Below are positions 10,130 through 19,799 of a stretch of 38,708 bases of DNA, piece after piece; positions within the stretch are counted from its first letter, which is position 1, and every line of letters begins with the position of its first letter. The stretch is from an uncultured Clostridia bacterium. Its GTDB lineage: Bacteria > Bacillota > Clostridia > TANB77 > CAG-508. The stretch is from the NCBI GenBank assembly GCA_947631145.1, contig CANRKF010000011.1:1-38708 (forward strand), in the 5' to 3' direction. Below the pieces are notes generated by a model, which was not told the DNA's origin, made no database searches, and was given only the letters and a program-made list of their open reading frames with translations. The translations under genes were made by a program, and so were the position numbers.

Positions 10130-11164
10130 TTAATTGTTCCCTGTGATTTCTTTTTCAGAAAGTCCAGTAGCTTCACTTATAATTTTTATATCAATTCCTT
10201 TTTTGAACATATTTCTAGCAGTTTCTAATATGCCTTCTTTTCTACCCTTTTCTAAACCTTCTTCTCTGCCTTTTTCTAAGCCTTCTTCTCTACCCTTTTC
10301 TAGGCCTTCTTCTCTGCCTTTTTCTAAGCCTTCTTCTCTACCCTTTTCTAGGCCTTCTTCTCTGCCTTTTTCTAAACCTTCCTCTCTACCTTTTTCTAAA
10401 CCTTCCTCTCTTGCCTCTTTCGTTATATACTCCCTTAAACTTCTTTCATCCCATTCTCTAAATTTTCTTGCATCATAAAGCCATCTTTCTTCATAGCTCA
10501 TACTCATTGTTTCTAAAACTTTTGATGCTTTTTCTACTTCTTTATTTTCTTTTTTTGCCATTTCTGCTTTTTCTTCCTTTCCACAAATTAGCCATAACCA
10601 CTGTTCTAATTTTGTTTTTACTCCTGGATTTTTCATCACAAACTTTGGCAATTCTATATAATGAACCTCTAAATCTTTTGTTACATATACATCCTCTTCA
10701 CTTTCGCCAACTTCCACATACTTTTCTTTTTCTATATTTTCAAATTTTAGTCTTCCTATTGAATGGTATGTATTTCTTCTAAAAAAGTTAAAATTTAAGA
10801 TATTTATTGATATTGTTTTTTTTGGTTTATTATAGTCATCTCCTGTTTGTAATTGTTCTGAGTATAGTTTTGTTAAATATGCTATTGATCTTTTATCTAT
10901 ATTTTTATAATCTCTTACTTGCATTTCTATGTCTATTAAACTATTATCATTTATTGTTGCTCTTATATCTAATATTTCTCTTTTTGCCTCTTTACTTTGT
11001 TTTGTCATTTCCGGGTTTTTTATTTCTATTTTCTTTATTTCTATATTTAGTATTGCTGATAATAAATCTTTTAGCATATCTTCTTGACCATCTTTTGTAA
11101 ATACTCTTTTAAAAACATAATCATCTGTAAGTGGTAATAGTTCTATTTTTTGTATTTTATTCAT
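10130..11164 (-). CDS. Rpn/PD-(D/E)XK nuclease family transposase-like protein
   Basis: LLPLTDDYVFKRVFTKDGQEDMLKDLLSAILN...DIRATINDNSLIDIEMQVRDYKNIDKRSIAYLTKLYSEQL matches the PDDEXK_2/Rpn family layout. Confidence 0.85.
   Translation of the reverse strand: MNKIQKIELLPLTDDYVFKRVFTKDGQEDMLKDLLSAILNIEIKKIEIKNPEMTKQSKEAKREILDIRATINDNSLIDIEMQVRDYKNIDKRSIAYLTKLYSEQLQTGDDYNKPKKTISINILNFNFFRRNTYHSIGRLKFENIEKEKYVEVGESEEDVYVTKDLEVHYIELPKFVMKNPGVKTKLEQWLWLICGKEEKAEMAKKENKEVEKASKVLETMSMSYEERWLYDARKFREWDERSLREYITKEAREEGLEKGREEGLEKGREEGLEKGREEGLEKGREEGLEKGREEGLEKGREEGLEKGRKEGILETARNMFKKGIDIKIISEATGLSEKEITGNN
10241..10408 (-). repeat. 24-bp tandem repeat encoding (EEGLEKGR)x7
   Basis: Period 24 nt with mostly synonymous differences between units. 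Confidence 0.9.
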
Positions 11165-11908
11165 TTTTTTCCTTTCTTTATTTTACCATAATATTATATA
11201 AAATATCAATATTATCAGTAAAATTTATTTTATATGTTAAATTTACAAAAGTGCTTTTATTAAATTATCACCTACCTTCCACTTTTTTTCGTTTACAAAT
11301 TGATTTTTTAATTTTAGAATTTAAAAAAAATATTTAATAAATATGAAGCTATTTAAAAATTAGATTTTTTAAATAATTTAAATACTATTTAAAAAGATGA
11401 AATGTTTAATTCTAAAAAATTTTGAAATTAATCTTATTTTGAATTTTTTAATTTACTTTTGATTTTAATTTTGACTATTCTAAGCTGATTTTGGAATTTA
11501 ATTTTTTATACCCCTTTTGACACTTTTTTCTTATTATAAATTTTTTACATAAATTAAAAGCACTTTTGCTTTATTCTTTATATCATGTAAATCAAATTTT
11601 TTCAACATATTTCGTAAGACATTTTTCGACAAATCTATAGCGATACAAAGACATATAAATACGACATATACATATAAATACAACATATATTAACAAAAGC
11701 TGCATTCTTTTATATTACATTTTTTATTGCAAATTTTTTTAAGTTATAAATTTTACCAATTTAATTTTGAATACTTTTTCTTTTTTTGGAAAACAATATA
11801 ATAAAATCTATAATTTGTAATAAGCACTTCTATAATATTTTGAATTGTATAGGTCTGCTATAAAAATTAAATACTTTATAAAAAAATTTAGAAAGGACTA
11901 TTTCTTAA

Positions 11909-13646
11909 ATGAAACAAGAAAATTCTAATTTGAAAAGCAAAATAAATTCTGCTTTAAAACATTTTTTTGATGATTTTAACCGTTATGATTACAATTTCAC
12001 TATTTCAAGCCCTTATGAAAGTTTAAAAGGAAATTCTCAAAATCAACAAAATTCTCAGGAAAATGAAAAAAATTTTGAAGTAAAGAATATATTTCCAAGT
12101 CTTTCTGTTAGCTTAGAATATATAAAAGTAAAATATAATACTTTAATCAATAGCGATATTATACTTCGTGAATTTACATTAACTGCTAGAAATAGGCAGT
12201 ACAATGCTCTTTTATTTTTCATTGATGGTATGGTAGACTCACAGCTTATTAATAGCAATGTTTTAGAAGCCTTAATGATGCGAAATAGAGCTAATATGTT
12301 TAACAGAGACCAAGAACAAGTTATATCTGAGGCAAAAACTAATAATATTACGGTAAGGAAAGTTAAAAAATTTAATCTTGAAAATTACATTTTTGATAGT
12401 TTACTTCCTCAAAATAATGTAAAAAAAGTTACTACTTTTGAAGAAGCTTTTTCAGGAGTTAATATTGGAAATTGTTTGCTTTTTGTTGATACTATTGGAA
12501 CAGCCTTCGATATTGATGTAAAGGGTTTTAAGCAAAGAGAAGTTGGCACTCCTAATAATGAAATTATAATAAAAGGACCTCAAGAAGCTTTTGTTGAAAA
12601 TATTAGAACTAACACTTCACAACTTAGAAGAATGGTAAATAATAAGGATTTAATTATTGAAAATATAGAAATTGGAAAATTAAGTAAAACAAAATGTGCA
12701 ATTTGTTATATTGATAATATTGCAAATAACGATTTAGTAGCAGAAGTAAAATATAGAATGAGCAATTTAGAGGTAGACTCAATTCTTTCTTCTGGTGAAC
12801 TTGAACAGCTTATAGAAGAAAATAATAAATACAGTCTTCCTCAAGTAATATCAACTGAAAGACCGGATAAAGCTACAAAATATTTATATGGTGGTAGAGT
12901 TGTAGTTTTAATTAGTGGTAATCCATATTGTTTGATTATGCCTGCTACTTTTATTGATTTTATTGCATCTCCAGAAGACACAAATTTAAAATTTCAGTTT
13001 TCTAATTTTTTAAAATTTCTAAGATTACTTGCTATTTTTATTACCCTTTTTTTACCAGCTTTTTATGTTGCAATTACTGGATTTCATCAAGAATTACTAC
13101 CTACAGAGCTTTTATTTTCTTTAATGGCTTCTAAAGAAAATGTACCTTTTCCAGTTATTTTTGAAATTTTATTAATGGAAATTTCCTTTGAGCTTATTCG
13201 TGAAGCTGGGTTAAGAGTTCCTTCTCCTCTTGGTTCCACAATTGGAATTGTTGGAGCTTTAGTAATTCGGACAAGCTGCAGTTAGCGCAAGTATTGTAAG
13301 CCCTATTTTAGTAATTGTAGTAGCAATTACTGCTGTTGCTTCCTTTGCTATTCCAGACTTTTCGTTTGGATTTCATTTAAGACTTATGAGATTTATTTTC
13401 ATATTTTTAGGATACATTGCAGGTTTTTTTGGAATTGGACTCGGAATATTTGTTTATTTATGCATTTTAACTAATTTAAAATCCTTCGGTGTACCATACA
13501 TGGCTCCTTATGCACCTGTTACAAACGTAAATTCAAATGGCTACTTTTTAGAACCTGTGTGGAAAAGAGAAAAAAGAGCAGATTACTTAAATACCAAAAA
13601 AGAAAAAGCTCAAAATCATATTAGTATGAAATGGAGATATAAATAA
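11909..13646 (+). CDS. gerKA: GerA-family spore germination protein, A subunit, interrupted by one +1 shift at CGG (paralogue name approximate)
   Basis: GerA motifs (IDGMVDSQLIN; RNRANMF; AFYVAITGFHQELLPTELLFSLMASKENVPFPVIFEILLMEISFELIREAGLRVPSPLGSTIGIVGALVI) continue after skipping C13268 as GQAAVSASIVSPILVIVVAITAVASFAIPDFSFGFHLRLMRFIF to 13646. Confidence 0.94.
13268..13268 (+). other. CGG +1 frameshift site in gerKA (gta att [C] gga caa gct)
   Basis: Frame 0 reads cgg aca agc tgc agt tag. Skipping C restores LVI-GQAAVSASIVSP, a strongly conserved GerA motif. Confidence 0.92.
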
Positions 13647-13694
13647 ATAATTTTAATATATCAAATTTTTAACAAGCTATTTAAAAATATTCTT

Positions 13695-13814
13695 AAGGTT
13701 TAGAATAAAATTCTTTAATTAAAAAACTAAATATATTATACAAAGAATCTTTATAAGGTTTATAGGTAAATCCTTTTATTAAAAACCTAAATATATTATG
13801 CAAGGATTTTTATT
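13695..13814 (+). repeat. Tandem 60-bp duplication immediately upstream of gerKB
   Basis: aaggtttagaataaaattctttaattaaaaaactaaatatattatacaaagaatctttat followed by aaggtttataggtaaatccttttattaaaaacctaaatatattatgcaaggatttttatt. Confidence 0.85.
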
Positions 13815-14939
13815 ATGACAGATAAAAAAATTGGAAATTTTGAAGCAATTGCACTTATTTTAACAGTTATAGTAAATCATGTTTTTTTAAATTTGCCTAA
13901 AAATATAATAGCTTCTACTTCTTCTGCTAGTATTATAAATGTTATATATATTAGCCTTATTGCAGTTTTAATAGGATATCTTATATGTAAACTTTTGGAA
14001 AAATTTCCTCGTTTAGATATTTTAGATATTGCAAATTTTCTTGGTGGTAAATGGTTAAAAATAGCTACTGGAATTTTATTTTTAAGTTATTTTCTTTTTA
14101 GTGTTAGTACGGTTCTTAGAAGTTTTTCAGAAGGACTTAAAATAATTTTCTTTCCACGAACACCTATTGCAGCAATTATGATACTTTTTTTATTAACTAT
14201 TGTTATAACTAATAAAATAGGTTCACAAGCAATTATACGTTCTAACTTATTTATGATGCCCGTTTTTCTATTTAGCATATTTTTCATATTTTTTGCTAAT
14301 ATTGGAAATTTTACAATACAAAGAATGTTACCAATACTTGGAAATGGTGCATTTACCACTTTCTTTTCTGGGTTAAGTAATTTATTCGCTTTTGGAGGAT
14401 TTGCATATTTATACCTTTTGCCACCATATTTAAAAGATGATAAAGGGCTAAAAAAAATTACATTTATATCTATTATTGCATCAGGCATTTGCTTACTATT
14501 TAGTGTAGCTACATTATTGTTCCTATCTCCAAATTCTGTTATTACTGAAGAAATCTCCCCTTTATATTTAGCTTCAAGAAATATAGAATTTGGTAGGTTT
14601 CTTCAAAGGCTAGATGCTGTATTTTTATTATTTTGGATTATATCACTTACTGCTTATTTAAGTATTAGTTTTGCATTTGCTACAAGAGTTTTTCAAAAAT
14701 TATTAAATTTAGAATATACTAAATGGTATACTGGTTTATTTGCTTTATTTATATTTGGATTTGCCTTAATTCCTAAAAATATGTATCAGCTTTTATTCAT
14801 TGAAGGTACAATTTACCAATATGTTGTTTTAATTTTAATATTTGGAATAAGCTTGGCGCTACTTATATTAGCAAATATTAAATATTATATACTTGAGAAA
14901 AAGAAAGGAGCTGTTTTAATTGACAAAGCACCTATATAA
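13815..14939 (+). CDS. gerKB: GerAB/GerKB-type spore germination permease
   Basis: 374 aa multi-TM (MTDKKIGNFEAIALILTVIVNHVFLNLPKNI...) between A and C subunits. Confidence 0.9.
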   Translation: MTDKKIGNFEAIALILTVIVNHVFLNLPKNIIASTSSASIINVIYISLIAVLIGYLICKLLEKFPRLDILDIANFLGGKWLKIATGILFLSYFLFSVSTVLRSFSEGLKIIFFPRTPIAAIMILFLLTIVITNKIGSQAIIRSNLFMMPVFLFSIFFIFFANIGNFTIQRMLPILGNGAFTTFFSGLSNLFAFGGFAYLYLLPPYLKDDKGLKKITFISIIASGICLLFSVATLLFLSPNSVITEEISPLYLASRNIEFGRFLQRLDAVFLLFWIISLTAYLSISFAFATRVFQKLLNLEYTKWYTGLFALFIFGFALIPKNMYQLLFIEGTIYQYVVLILIFGISLALLILANIKYYILEKKKGAVLIDKAPI

Positions 14940-16160
14940 ATATTTAATAGTTATAATTCTTGCAATTATATTTGCATATTGCTTTGTTGGTGCTCATAAT
15001 GCCCAAAGTATTGATGACTTAGCCTATGCCGTTGCTATTCGGTTTTGATGTTGGAGATACAGAAAGAATAAAAGTTACTTTTCAATTTACAATGCCAAAC
15101 TCTAGCGGAGAAAACAATGCTGGCGAAACAGCCCCATCTGTTATTGATAGCGTAGAAGCTGCTTGTATTGAATCTGCTGTTAACTTAATAAATACTTTTG
15201 TTAGTAAAGAAGTAAATTTATCTCATTGCAAAGTAATTGTTTTTTCAGAAGAAATGGCAAAGCAAGGAATTAGCAAAGAAATATATAGTTTAATGAATAA
15301 AGTAGAAGTTAGACCTGACAGTAATATTATTATTAGCACTACAACTGCTGAAGAATACATTAGGAGTGTAAAACCAAGCTTAGAAAATTTAGTAGCTAAA
15401 TTTTATGAAATTTTGCCTCGTTCTAGTGAATACACAGGATATACCTCTGATATTCATTTAATTGATTTTTTCAATAAATTAGAAAGTAGTTCAGAAGAAC
15501 CAACTGCAATTTTGCGGAAATCCTGTTTCTTCTAGTGGGGCTGGCAGTTCAGGTGGCTCTGGCAGTTCTGGTGAGCAAAGTGGTGAAGGCTCTTCTTCGA
15601 AAGAAGATAGTCTATCAGCAGATAATGGAATAGAAAATATAGGTTTAGCAGTTTTTAAAGGTGATAAGTTAGTTGGAAAATTAAATAAAACTGAAACCTT
15701 AAGTAATTTAATTATGACAAATAAATTAAAAAGTTGTAGACTCTCAATACCAGATCCAGAAGATGAAAGCAAAGCAATAGATTCTTATTTAACTTTAGAT
15801 ACGAAGCCCCAAATTAGGGTTTCTATTGTAAATGGTACTCCATATATAAAAGTTAAAGTTAAAATGAATGCTAGAATTTCTTCTATTAACGAAATATCAA
15901 ATTATATACCTCAAGAAAAAATTGATAAGATTGAAGCATCCGCTTCACATTATTTAAAAGTACATCTTTTAAATTATTTGTATAAAACTTCAAAAGATTT
16001 TAAATCAGATATTTCTGGTACTGGTAAATATGCAATTAGCCATTTTAAAACACGTTCAGAATATGAAGACTATAACTGGCTAGATAATTTTCAAAATGCT
16101 TTTTTTGATGTAGAAACTGATGTTAAAATAAAATCTAGTTTTCTATTAACTGGAACTTAG
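14920..16160 (+). CDS. gerKC: GerAC/GerKC-type germination protein, interrupted by two +1 shifts at CGG
   Basis: TTG start at 14920 with RBS aaaggag: MTKHLYKYLIVIILAIIFAYCFVGAHNAQSIDDLAYAVAI [C15040] GFDVGDTERIKVTFQFTMPNSS... AIL [C15515] GNPVSSSGAGSSGGSGSSGEQSG...LAVFKGDKLVGKLNKTETL...SSFLLTGT. Skipping both C gives 412 aa. Confidence 0.9.
15040..15040 (+). other. CGG +1 frameshift site 1 in gerKC (gct att [C] ggt ttt gat)
   Basis: Frame 0 reads cgg ttt tga. Skipping C joins the N-terminal segment to GFDVGDTERIKVTFQF. Confidence 0.9.
15515..15515 (+). other. CGG +1 frameshift site 2 in gerKC (att ttg [C] gga aat cct)
   Basis: Frame 0 reads cgg aaa tcc tgt ttc ttc tag. Skipping C joins the frame that continues to 16160. 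Confidence 0.87.
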
Positions 16161-16314
16161 AATTAGTAAGGCTTGCGATTTGCATTTTAATTTGCACATA
16201 TTTTTGATGTTCACAATTTTATGCTTTTCATAATTTTGTACTTTTCACAAATAAATTATAATGTTATATAATTTGAAAATAGATTATAGTTTTAAGTAAG
16301 AAAGGATTTTTAAA

Positions 16315-16485
16315 ATGATTGCAGTTTTTTTAGTTATTATATTTTCAATTGCTGCCTCTCTAGAAAGCGCAGTATATGGTATTTATGAAATTAATTTGAA
16401 TAAGAACAAATTAGGTGGAATTATTTTATTAATACTTTCCTTAATTGGGCTTTTCTTCCCTATACTGATTTATTTATCAAGGTAG
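16315..16485 (+). CDS. Small (56 aa) hydrophobic protein downstream of gerKC
   Basis: RBS aaagga; MIAVFLVIIFSIAASLESAVYGIYEINLNKNKLGGIILLILSLIGLFFPILIYLSR, two predicted TM segments. Confidence 0.6.
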   Translation: MIAVFLVIIFSIAASLESAVYGIYEINLNKNKLGGIILLILSLIGLFFPILIYLSR

Positions 16486-16571
16486 ACAGTTCAAATTAAT
16501 ATACATGATTTTTAAGCCATAAAATAGTACCAGTAAAATTTTTATTCCAATTAAGTAGAATAATTTTCTCT

Positions 16572-16637
16572 CACAAGAAGGTGCCCTAAAGTGTTTCTAA
16601 AATTTTTAATAATCTTATTCTAGAACACCCTCTTGTG
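16572..16637. terminator. Probable bidirectional terminator between the ger operon and rnr
   Basis: Imperfect long hairpin cacaagaaggtg...caccctcttgtg with inner gtgtttctaaaat/attctagaacac. Confidence 0.6.
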
Positions 16638-16745
16638 GTTTCTTAGTTATATGAATTTTAAAGTATAACTTCTTCCTTATTTGCTATATTATTTTGAAGT
16701 TTTTAGATTTGTTCTTCTAAAATTTGTTTTTGTTATATTTTTAAA

Positions 16746-18707
16746 TCAACTTTCTTCAAATACCTTTTCAAAATCAATTCTTCTAGAAAGCTTATCTGCA
16801 TATTTTACCTTAATTCTTATTTTATCTCCTATTTTATACGTTTTTTTGGTGCGTTCACCCTGTAAAATTTTTCTTTGTTCATCATAAATAAAATAGTCAT
16901 CTTCTAAATCATCAAATCTAATTAAACCTTCTACTGTATTTTCCAATTCAACAAAAATTCCAAAAGACGTAACACTAGATATAATTCCATCATACTCTTC
17001 TCCTATTTTATTTTGCATAAATTCAGCCTTTTTAATATCCTCTGCATCTCTTTCTACTTTTTGGGCTACTTTCTCACATTCTGAAGAAGTTTCGGCATAT
17101 TTAATAGCCATAGCTTTATATTTTTCTAAATCTTCTTTTTCAATTTGATAATTTGTTTCTAAGTATTTTGAAATAATACGATGTATAAATAAATCTGGAT
17201 ATCTTCTAATTGGAGAAGTAAAATGGCAATAATATTTACTTGCTATACCAAAATGTCCCTTATTTTCACTTTCATATCTTGCTATTTTCAAAGTACGTAA
17301 AATCAAATTAGAAACTACCCTTTCTTCTGGCTTACCCTGTACTCTATCTAATATTTCTGCAAAAGCTTTTGAATGAACCGTATCTTGAGTTACTTTTATT
17401 TTATAACCTAAATTCCATAAAAAGGCATTTAATTCCTTTACTTTATCTAAATCTGGTACCTCATGAACACGATAAATAAAAGGTGCTTCTAACCAATAAA
17501 ATTTTTCTGCAATAGTTTCATTTGCTGTTAGCATAAATTGTTCTATAATTTCATTTGAAAAATACATATCATATTTTTTTACATCTATTGCAATTCCATT
17601 TTCATCTAAAATAATCTTACTTTCTGGTATATCTAAATTTAGGCTTCCTGCAACCTTTCTTCTTTGCTTTAAAATATTAGCCAATTCTTCCATTAGCTTA
17701 AAATGTTTAGCATATTTTGAACATTCTTGCAATAATTTTTTTGTTTCTTCTTTTGCATATAATTCTTCCGTTTCATTTAAAATAGCTTGTACCTCTTTGT
17801 AACTCATTCTTCTTGTTACATTTATAATACTTTTTTGCACATCAGAAGAAACAACTTCACCATTTTTATTTATTTCCATTAAAACAGTTATTGCAAACCT
17901 ATCATTTTTTTGATTTAAACTACATATTCCGTTTGATAACTCCTTTGGAAGCATTGGAATTACTCTATCTAACATGTATATACTTGTACCCCTTAAAATT
18001 GCTTCCTTATCCAACTTTGAATTTTCCTTAACATAGTAGCTTACATCTGCAATAGAAACATTTAGTAAATAATTTCCATTTTTCAATTTTTCTACTGCAA
18101 CTGCATCATCTAAATCTTTCGCATCTTCACCATCAATTGTAAATATCTCTTTTTTTCTTAAATCTAATCTATTTGGAATATCTTTCTTAGAGATTTCTTG
18201 CTTAATAGCTTTTGCTTCATTAATAACATTTTCTGGAAATTCATAAGGCAAATTATATTCCTTCACTAAAGAAAGCATGTCCACTCCTGCCTGATTTACG
18301 CTTCCTAATACTTCTATTATTACACCCTCTGCCTTCTTATTACCTTGCGCGTATTTTGTAATTTGAACTACTACTTTTTGCTTGTTTTTAACTTTTTTAG
18401 AATTTTTCTTTGGAATATATATATCAGTATTTATTTTTTTATCGTCAGGCACAACAAATCCGAAGTTTTTACTTTTTTGAAAAACTCCTACAATTTTATC
18501 TCTTTCATGTTTAATTACATTAATAATTTTCCCTTCTTGATGGCCTTTTTTAGACTGTTCTTCTATTATTTTAACTAATACTTCATCACCATATAAGGCT
18601 CCATTTGTATGTTCTTTTGATATATATATTTCTTCTTCATTTTCAATTTTCACAAAGCCAAAGCCTTTTTCATTTCCTCTAAAAATTCCTGTAAATTCTC
18701 TTTTCAT
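16746..18707 (-). CDS. rnr: Ribonuclease R
   Basis: CSD, RNB and S1 motifs: IDGEDAKDLDDAVAVEKL, TSPIRRYPDLFIHR, EYDGIISSVTSFGIFVELENTVEGLI. Start refined to MKREFTG after gaggagg. Confidence 0.95.
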   Translation of the reverse strand: MKREFTGIFRGNEKGFGFVKIENEEEIYISKEHTNGALYGDEVLVKIIEEQSKKGHQEGKIINVIKHERDKIVGVFQKSKNFGFVVPDDKKINTDIYIPKKNSKKVKNKQKVVVQITKYAQGNKKAEGVIIEVLGSVNQAGVDMLSLVKEYNLPYEFPENVINEAKAIKQEISKKDIPNRLDLRKKEIFTIDGEDAKDLDDAVAVEKLKNGNYLLNVSIADVSYYVKENSKLDKEAILRGTSIYMLDRVIPMLPKELSNGICSLNQKNDRFAITVLMEINKNGEVVSSDVQKSIINVTRRMSYKEVQAILNETEELYAKEETKKLLQECSKYAKHFKLMEELANILKQRRKVAGSLNLDIPESKIILDENGIAIDVKKYDMYFSNEIIEQFMLTANETIAEKFYWLEAPFIYRVHEVPDLDKVKELNAFLWNLGYKIKVTQDTVHSKAFAEILDRVQGKPEERVVSNLILRTLKIARYESENKGHFGIASKYYCHFTSPIRRYPDLFIHRIISKYLETNYQIEKEDLEKYKAMAIKYAETSSECEKVAQKVERDAEDIKKAEFMQNKIGEEYDGIISSVTSFGIFVELENTVEGLIRFDDLEDDYFIYDEQRKILQGERTKKTYKIGDKIRIKVKYADKLSRRIDFEKVFEES

Positions 18708-18720
18708 TTTCCTCCTCTTA

Positions 18721-18909
18721 TGTCGCATTAGGGACGTTTGTTAATGCGACATTTTGTCGTTTTTGGGACAGATGTTGTTTTTATTTTATATTTTGCATTA
18801 TATATTCTTACTTATTAAAACTGCATTTCTATCCTTTGTATATATTTATTTTAAACATGTGTCCCCGATGCGACACTTTGTCGCGTTAACAAACGTCCCT
18901 GACGCGACA
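18721..18909. repeat. MITE-like element with ~54-bp inverted arms (TGTCGC..AGGGACGTTTGTTAA..GCGACA)
   Basis: Left arm tgtcgcattagggacgtttgttaatgcgacattttgtcg...gggacagatg; right arm reverse complement tgtcgcgtcagggacgtttgttaacgcgacaaagtgtcgcatcggggacacatg. Confidence 0.8.
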
Positions 18910-18949
18910 AAAAAATGACAGAAATCTTGATTTTCTGCCATTTTTCGCT

Positions 18950-19198
18950 TTATACTAGATATAGAATACTTAAGACAACAGCTAATATAACAAAAACAAT
19001 TCCTAAAATAATTGTCCATCTTTTTAGCTTGCCTTCCTTTGTTCTTCCTTTATTTTGCTCATAAAAATTATTGGTTGAAGAACCTGTAATTGTTCCTGAA
19101 GCTCCTGATTTTTCTTTATTTTGTATAGTTGCTAATACAATTAATGCAATACATACAACTACATAAACACCTAATATAATGTATTTTACTATTTCCAT
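18950..19198 (-). CDS. secG: Preprotein translocase subunit SecG
   Basis: 82 aa, two TM segments, position directly upstream of rnr. Confidence 0.85.
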   Translation of the reverse strand: MEIVKYIILGVYVVVCIALIVLATIQNKEKSGASGTITGSSTNNFYEQNKGRTKEGKLKRWTIILGIVFVILAVVLSILYLV

Positions 19199-19252
19199 TT
19201 TTACACTCTCCTATATTTGCCTTCTTAAAGCCCAATATTTTTTAAGCAGTTT

Positions 19253-19777
19253 CTAAACTAGTTTTAAAATAACAACTTCTGCATTATCTCCTCTTCTTGG
19301 ACCAGTTTTAAGAATAGTAGTATATCCTCCAACTCTTCCTTCATATTTAGGAGCAATTTCATTAAATAATTTTGCAGTTAAATCAAGGTTATTTCCTTCA
19401 CTATCTTTTACTTTATTAATCATTTTCATCATTTTTCTTCTAGCATTTAATCTAGATGGCATATCTTTTTGTCTTTTTTCAGTAGTTTCTTCTTTTACTA
19501 CTCTTAGATATTCTTTGCCATTTTTGCTTTTTACAAGTTCTGTAACTTTATTTCCTTTGCTATCTAATTTTGCTTTAGAAACTTTTACATCTACCATTTC
19601 AAAATTATCTTTTTCTTTTATAGCTAAAGAAATTAAGCTATCAGCAATTGATTTTACTTCTTTTGCTCTTGTTTCTGTTGTTTCTATTTTTTCATGCCAT
19701 ATTAAATCTGTTGTTAAAGTTTTAAGCATAGCCATTCTAATATCAGTTGTTCTACCTAATTTTCTATTTGTAGCCAA
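19253..19777 (-). CDS. rplQ: 50S ribosomal protein L17 (probable TTG start)
   Basis: [45 protein letters not shown]; ggaggg RBS precedes TTG at 19775-19777. Confidence 0.93.
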   Translation of the reverse strand: MATNRKLGRTTDIRMAMLKTLTTDLIWHEKIETTETRAKEVKSIADSLISLAIKEKDNFEMVDVKVSKAKLDSKGNKVTELVKSKNGKEYLRVVKEETTEKRQKDMPSRLNARRKMMKMINKVKDSEGNNLDLTAKLFNEIAPKYEGRVGGYTTILKTGPRRGDNAEVVILKLV

Positions 19778-19799
19778 TTTTTTTCCCTCCTTATAGCCA

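Noticed and set aside
10134-10478. + strand ORF with SSLPFSKP repeats
   Set aside because: Antisense of the EEGLEKGR repeat in the Rpn-like gene.
282-15515. CGG reassigned to another amino acid (as in known CGG code changes)
   Set aside because: Reading CGG as any single amino acid leaves the wrong frame and early stops; a one-base skip is needed at all six sites.
282-15515. Plain sequencing or assembly error
   Set aside because: Not fully excluded without reads, but six of six events being an extra C that creates CGG, outside homopolymers, on both strands, with no other indels in ~10,400 codons, makes it unlikely.
282-15515. prfB-like programmed +1 frameshifting
   Set aside because: No slow stop codon, no CUU slippery codon, and no consistently placed SD-like sequence upstream of the sites.
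254-16160. priA, spoIVA, gerKA and gerKC as pseudogenes
   Set aside because: Each has only the CGG lesions, is otherwise intact and conserved, and all lesions are of one identical class. Random decay would give mixed indels, stops and substitutions.
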